In this document: in pieces, positions 15,877-18,764 of the stretch
How positions within the stretch are numbered: the first letter of the stretch is position 1
Layout: each line of letters opens with the position of its first letter
Source of the DNA: JBKGYG01 sp046546235
Lineage (GTDB): Bacteria > Bacillota > Clostridia > Lachnospirales > DSM-24629
Assembly (NCBI GenBank): GCA_046546235.1
Contig: JBKGYG010000036.1
Coordinates: 1-18,764, forward strand
DNA length: 18,764 nt
Direction of reading: 5' to 3'
Made by a program: the position numbers and the translations under genes
Notes under the pieces: model-generated
Seen by the model: only the letters and a program-made list of their open reading frames with translations
Told to the model about the DNA's origin: nothing
The model's database searches: none

Positions 15877-15905
15877 ATCATATATCAACAATAGTAAAAG
15901 GTCAA
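15877..15905 (-). promoter_or_regulatory. SigA-type promoter of the cysE-cysS operon
   Basis: TTGACC (15900-15905) and TATGAT (15877-15882) on the minus strand, spaced by exactly 17 nt. The start would be near 15870, directly ahead of Stem I of the T-box. Confidence 0.75.
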
Positions 15906-15985
15906 TAGCTCTAAATGGAAATTAATCAAAGTTATCTATTCCTATATTATAATTCAGGTAATATATTGATAAACTACTTTTAATC

Positions 15986-17143
15986 TTATACAATTTCATT
16001 AATAAAAATGTTCTTTATAAAAAATATGTTTTTAAATTCATTAATTATACCTTTATTGTTAACTATAATTTTATTTACCTTAATCAATTCCTCAACTGTT
16101 TCAAACCCCATAATAAGCTGAACAAGAGTCCCTATATCTAACTCAATATCTGAATCCTCGTTTGTGTTTTTTACAATAGATTCATTTACTCTTAAATCTA
16201 ACTTAAAAACTCCATTATTATGTTTTATTATAGAATCATTTACCTTTATATTTATAATACATTTATTCTTAGAATAAATAAATTGAAGAATTTTTCTAAC
16301 ATTGATAATTCTAGCCATTATATAAGGTTTTATTATCCTCTTAATATTCTTTGTAAATGGAATGAAATGCCTTATATCTAATCTATGTGTGTTAATTTTA
16401 ATCATTTTTGAATTTGAATTTTCTTTAATATACGATAATAATATTTCTAGAGTCTCGTAATTATCGTACATAATCTCTCGTATTTCACATAATTCACTAT
16501 TATTATATATCATTATATATCCTGCGAGTTTTTCTCCTTTATAACTTCCAATAATTATCCCTTTTTCACTATCAAGTTCTTTTAATATTTCGTTATAATA
16601 GTTTTTGTTTCTTTCAATATAAACTTGATAATTGTTCATCATATTTTGATAAAAAGTGCTTATATCTGCTATCTTATCTTCTTTAATCTTAGAAGTTATA
16701 TAATATCTATTATCTTTAATCGTATTCAAATCTTCCTTACATAAATAGACTTCATAGTATTTAGTAATAAAAGAAAAGCCGAATCGTTTATATATCCTAT
16801 CATCAATTGGCATAAGAATAGAAATAGAATGTCCCTTCTCATATAAGTAGTTTAAAGAATATTCCATTATATATCTCATATATCCCTTATTCTGATAATC
16901 GACATCAGTTCCTACCCCTACATAGTAAGCAAACTGCTGTTTATTATTATTTATACTTAAATAATATGGATTTAAATGAATCATAGAAATAATTTTTTTA
17001 TTTTTTTTATAGCACAGTATTTCATTAGTTAATACTTTAATATTAAAATAATATTCTATGAATTCTTCTGAATCTTGAAATAGTTTTTGCCATAATTCTT
17101 TTATATTTTTATAATCTTTTGTTGTTGCAATTTCTATAGGCAT
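15986..17143 (-). CDS. GNAT-family N-acetyltransferase, Eis-like, with SCP2-like C-terminal domain
   Basis: Predicted acetyl-CoA-dependent acyltransferase; the substrate is unknown. The 385-residue length and layout match the Eis-like group: a first GNAT domain (about 1-135), a second degenerate GNAT-like part, and a C-terminal sterol-carrier-like domain (about 280-385). The acetyl-CoA motif is degenerate: VGTDVDYQNKGYMRYIM (77-93) has N-K-G-Y where RGxG is usual. YKRFGF (118-123) is the typical end of motif B. There is no signal peptide or membrane helix. It starts 11 nt after the DUF2156 gene, with AGAGGTG 5 nt before the ATG and directly after that gene's stop, so the two are coupled. It is strikingly rich in Asn, Lys and Ile, more so than the housekeeping neighbours. 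No clear terminator follows; 80 nt separate its end from the cysE promoter. Confidence 0.85.
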   Translation of the reverse strand: MPIEIATTKDYKNIKELWQKLFQDSEEFIEYYFNIKVLTNEILCYKKNKKIISMIHLNPYYLSINNNKQQFAYYVGVGTDVDYQNKGYMRYIMEYSLNYLYEKGHSISILMPIDDRIYKRFGFSFITKYYEVYLCKEDLNTIKDNRYYITSKIKEDKIADISTFYQNMMNNYQVYIERNKNYYNEILKELDSEKGIIIGSYKGEKLAGYIMIYNNSELCEIREIMYDNYETLEILLSYIKENSNSKMIKINTHRLDIRHFIPFTKNIKRIIKPYIMARIINVRKILQFIYSKNKCIINIKVNDSIIKHNNGVFKLDLRVNESIVKNTNEDSDIELDIGTLVQLIMGFETVEELIKVNKIIVNNKGIINEFKNIFFIKNIFINEIV

Positions 17144-17154
17144 GAATACACCTC

Positions 17155-18060
17155 TTATTTTTCAATAATCTTATATTTTTCCACAAATCGCATAGGATGA
17201 TATGAACGTTTAGCTTTTCGTATACCTGTTATCCCCAAATCATCTTCTCTATTTACAGTTTTAACTTTAGGATACTCATTATTTAAAAATAATTGATTAA
17301 TTATTGCATATAATCCCCTAATATTTTTATTCGCTTTTTCAATATGAATAATCACTTGATCCAGATTATTAGCATAACTTCCAATAGTAAATGCTTCTAA
17401 CTTATTATCTATCCATATACCTCCTGATTTCAGGTCCAACTCTTCAAAATTAATTATCATATTTTCTATTCCTATAGCTTCATGTTGCAATCTTTCTCCA
17501 ATGTTTCCTTCGTTACTATCTTGCCATTCTTTAATGAAATTCTTAACTTCTATAATATTATCCTTAGTTATGTTTTTATAAATGTATTTATCACCATAAT
17601 CTCTTATAAACCGATTAATATGATTTCTCTTTTTATGATATTTTTTACCTTCAAGTTGACGTAAATCTTCAGCATTATATATATAATCAAAATTATCTCT
17701 TTCCTTTATTACCACAAATTCTTTATTAAAATTATTATTTATATAATTAGCAAAATCTTTTTCTACACCGTACATTTCTAATTTTATATTTAATTCTTTA
17801 TTAAAATAATCCCATATTGTCTTAAATACTTCTTTATAGTTTTCTTTTGAACAGATTGGCATCATTGTATAGTATTTATCTCTATATTTATTTAAAAAAA
17901 TAATATACTTATCATTGATATAATAATTTGTTTTATACAATGAATTCCACAAATAAAGAGTGTTGAAATTATATTCACAACTCTCAGTTGCATAAATTTT
18001 TAAAATAGGGTTTAATTCTTTCTGAGATTCTAAACGTAGCTGTTTAAACAAGATAGTCAT
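17155..18060 (-). CDS. DUF2156 protein, stand-alone MprF C-terminal-like domain
   Basis: Member of the family that shares its fold with the aminoacyl-transferring C-terminal domain of MprF (lysyl-phosphatidylglycerol synthase), but without the membrane flippase part. It has 301 residues with no signal peptide or membrane helix. Recognised family features are NFNTLYLW (31-38), DNFDYIYNAEDLRQLEGKKY (122-141) with the basic HKKRNHINRF next to it (142-151), IHIEKANKNIRGLYAIIN (239-256), and NREDDLGITGIRKAKRSYHP (270-289). The fold is two GNAT-like halves. Whether it uses an aminoacyl-tRNA is unknown. The ATG has AAGGAT 6 nt upstream. A TATAAT (18080-18085) precedes it, but its -35 is poor. It is coupled to the following Eis-like GNAT and sits between ispF and cysE, where Bacillus has gltX. 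Confidence 0.88.
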   Translation of the reverse strand: MTILFKQLRLESQKELNPILKIYATESCEYNFNTLYLWNSLYKTNYYINDKYIIFLNKYRDKYYTMMPICSKENYKEVFKTIWDYFNKELNIKLEMYGVEKDFANYINNNFNKEFVVIKERDNFDYIYNAEDLRQLEGKKYHKKRNHINRFIRDYGDKYIYKNITKDNIIEVKNFIKEWQDSNEGNIGERLQHEAIGIENMIINFEELDLKSGGIWIDNKLEAFTIGSYANNLDQVIIHIEKANKNIRGLYAIINQLFLNNEYPKVKTVNREDDLGITGIRKAKRSYHPMRFVEKYKIIEK

Positions 18061-18143
18061 ATTGTTATCCTTTCATACTATTATATAATAATCATTTATT
18101 GTTAATCCTAGTTTTATTTCAGCTTATACCTAAGCGTTTTTGT

Positions 18144-18623
18144 TTAATTGCTTTTAGAAGTTAATAGGCAAATTGCTTGAGCAGAAATCCCCAATCTTTG
18201 ACCAGTAAATCCTAACCCTTCTTCTGTGGTAGCTTTTATATTTATTTTATCACAAGATATTTTAATAACTTCAGATATATTTTTAATCATCATAGTAATA
18301 TAGGGTGCTAATTTAGGTTTCTCAGCTATAATCGTAGCATCAATATTCCCTACTTGATACCCCTGTTGTATTATTAACCGATTAACTTTTTCTAGTAGTT
18401 TAATACTTGATATATCTTTATATTTATTATCTGAATCTGGAAAATGCTTTCCTATATCTCCTAGAGCAGCTGCTCCTAACATAGCATCCATTATTGCATG
18501 TAATAAAACATCAGCATCCGAGTGCCCTAATAAACCTTTTTCATAAGGAATAAAAACTCCTCCTATTATTAGTTTACGTTTTTCTACCAATTTATGTACA
18601 TCATATCCCATACCAATTCGCAT
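18144..18623 (-). CDS. ispF: 2-C-methyl-D-erythritol 2,4-cyclodiphosphate synthase
   Basis: Fifth step of the non-mevalonate (MEP) isoprenoid pathway: converts CDP-methylerythritol 2-phosphate to the 2,4-cyclodiphosphate and releases CMP. At 159 residues it is full length. The metal ligands D8, H10 and H42 fall at the same numbers as in E. coli IspF, as do T133 and E135 in ATTEEGLGFTG, which contact the CDP part. Other signatures are GHSDADVLLHAIMDA (33-47) and GDIGKHFPD (55-63). The ATG start has only a weak GTGAG-type ribosome binding site. Downstream an 83-nt gap precedes the DUF2156 gene. IspF near cysE-cysS is usual in Firmicutes; ispD, its normal partner, would lie beyond the window edge if present. 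Confidence 0.97.
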   Translation of the reverse strand: MRIGMGYDVHKLVEKRKLIIGGVFIPYEKGLLGHSDADVLLHAIMDAMLGAAALGDIGKHFPDSDNKYKDISSIKLLEKVNRLIIQQGYQVGNIDATIIAEKPKLAPYITMMIKNISEVIKISCDKINIKATTEEGLGFTGQRLGISAQAICLLTSKSN

Positions 18624-18707
18624 AATAACTCACTTCACTTTCATTATATTAATTATTTTCTCTATAATATCATTTAGTATTTGTCATCTAATAGGTACAT
18701 CTCGTTT

Positions 18708-18716
18708 ATTATATCA
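18708..18716 (-). promoter_or_regulatory. Possible extended -10 promoter of ispF
   Basis: TGATATAAT on the minus strand is a perfect extended -10 (TG, one base, TATAAT). No good -35 is seen. The leader would be about 78 nt. The window edge prevents deciding whether ispF is instead read from an upstream gene. Confidence 0.35.
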
Positions 18717-18764
18717 TATTTTGATTTTTTATATTAGTCTTCTTAATGATGTGTTCTTAACTTA

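Noticed and set aside
18122..18140. Hairpin GCTTA/TAAGC followed by GTTTTTGTTT as a terminator
   Set aside because: The stem is only 5 bp and the T-tract is on the plus strand, where no gene ends; it does not serve ispF.
16..18764. Search for CRISPR arrays, insertion sequences, phage genes or toxin-antitoxin pairs
   Set aside because: No regularly spaced repeats, transposase, integrase or typical small toxin gene pairs were seen on either strand.

Overview
This is a low-GC (roughly 30% G+C by eye) chromosomal segment of a spore-forming Clostridia-type Firmicute. Evidence for this: Lys/Asn/Ile-rich proteins, GGAGG/AGGTG-type ribosome binding sites, a sporulation sigma factor SigH, two SleB-type cortex hydrolases, an SpoVB/MurJ-like flippase, a cysteine T-box leader, and the conserved Firmicute order ispF ... 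cysE-cysS-mrnC ... rlmB-sigH. A more exact taxon cannot be fixed from the sequence. All protein genes except one (1027-1743) lie on the minus strand, so the window reads as a series of transcription units running from high to low coordinates.

Right part (about 9849-18623): the conserved housekeeping block. It starts with ispF (isoprenoid precursors), then a very AT-rich pair: a stand-alone DUF2156 (MprF C-terminal-like) protein and an Eis-like GNAT. Next is a T-box riboswitch with a UGC (Cys) specifier and its own consensus promoter, heading cysE-cysS-mrnC-flippase-rlmB-sigH. A tRNA-Thr(GGT) begins 2 nt after the sigH stop. Compared with Bacillus subtilis, the gltX slot between ispF and cysE is taken by the DUF2156/GNAT pair, a flippase gene sits between mrnC and rlmB, and the rpmG-secE-nusG block that usually follows sigH is absent.

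Middle part (about 4426-9848): an accessory region. After a 437-nt AT-rich gap come two paralogous secreted SleB-type hydrolases. The upstream one has a copper-amine-oxidase-N-like domain plus the hydrolase domain; the downstream one also has a LysM. They are followed by a large secreted GH9 endoglucanase (GH9-CBM3c-acidic linker-Ig-like domain-aromatic tail) with no dockerin or S-layer domain. Strong hairpin terminators separate these units.

Left part (1-4425): glnS (direct glutaminyl-tRNA synthetase, strong promoter) translationally coupled to a DUF2225 zinc-ribbon-like protein with a TTG start; a shared hairpin with a convergent DUF6062 gene; and a divergent 8-oxoguanine DNA glycosylase.

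No mobile element, CRISPR array, prophage or clearly new multi-gene system was found. The most interesting items are the GH9 C-terminal tail, the DUF2156/GNAT pair in the gltX slot, the 10-bp tandem repeat upstream of a cell-wall hydrolase promoter, the internal duplication in the DUF6062 protein, and the sigH/tRNA junction.
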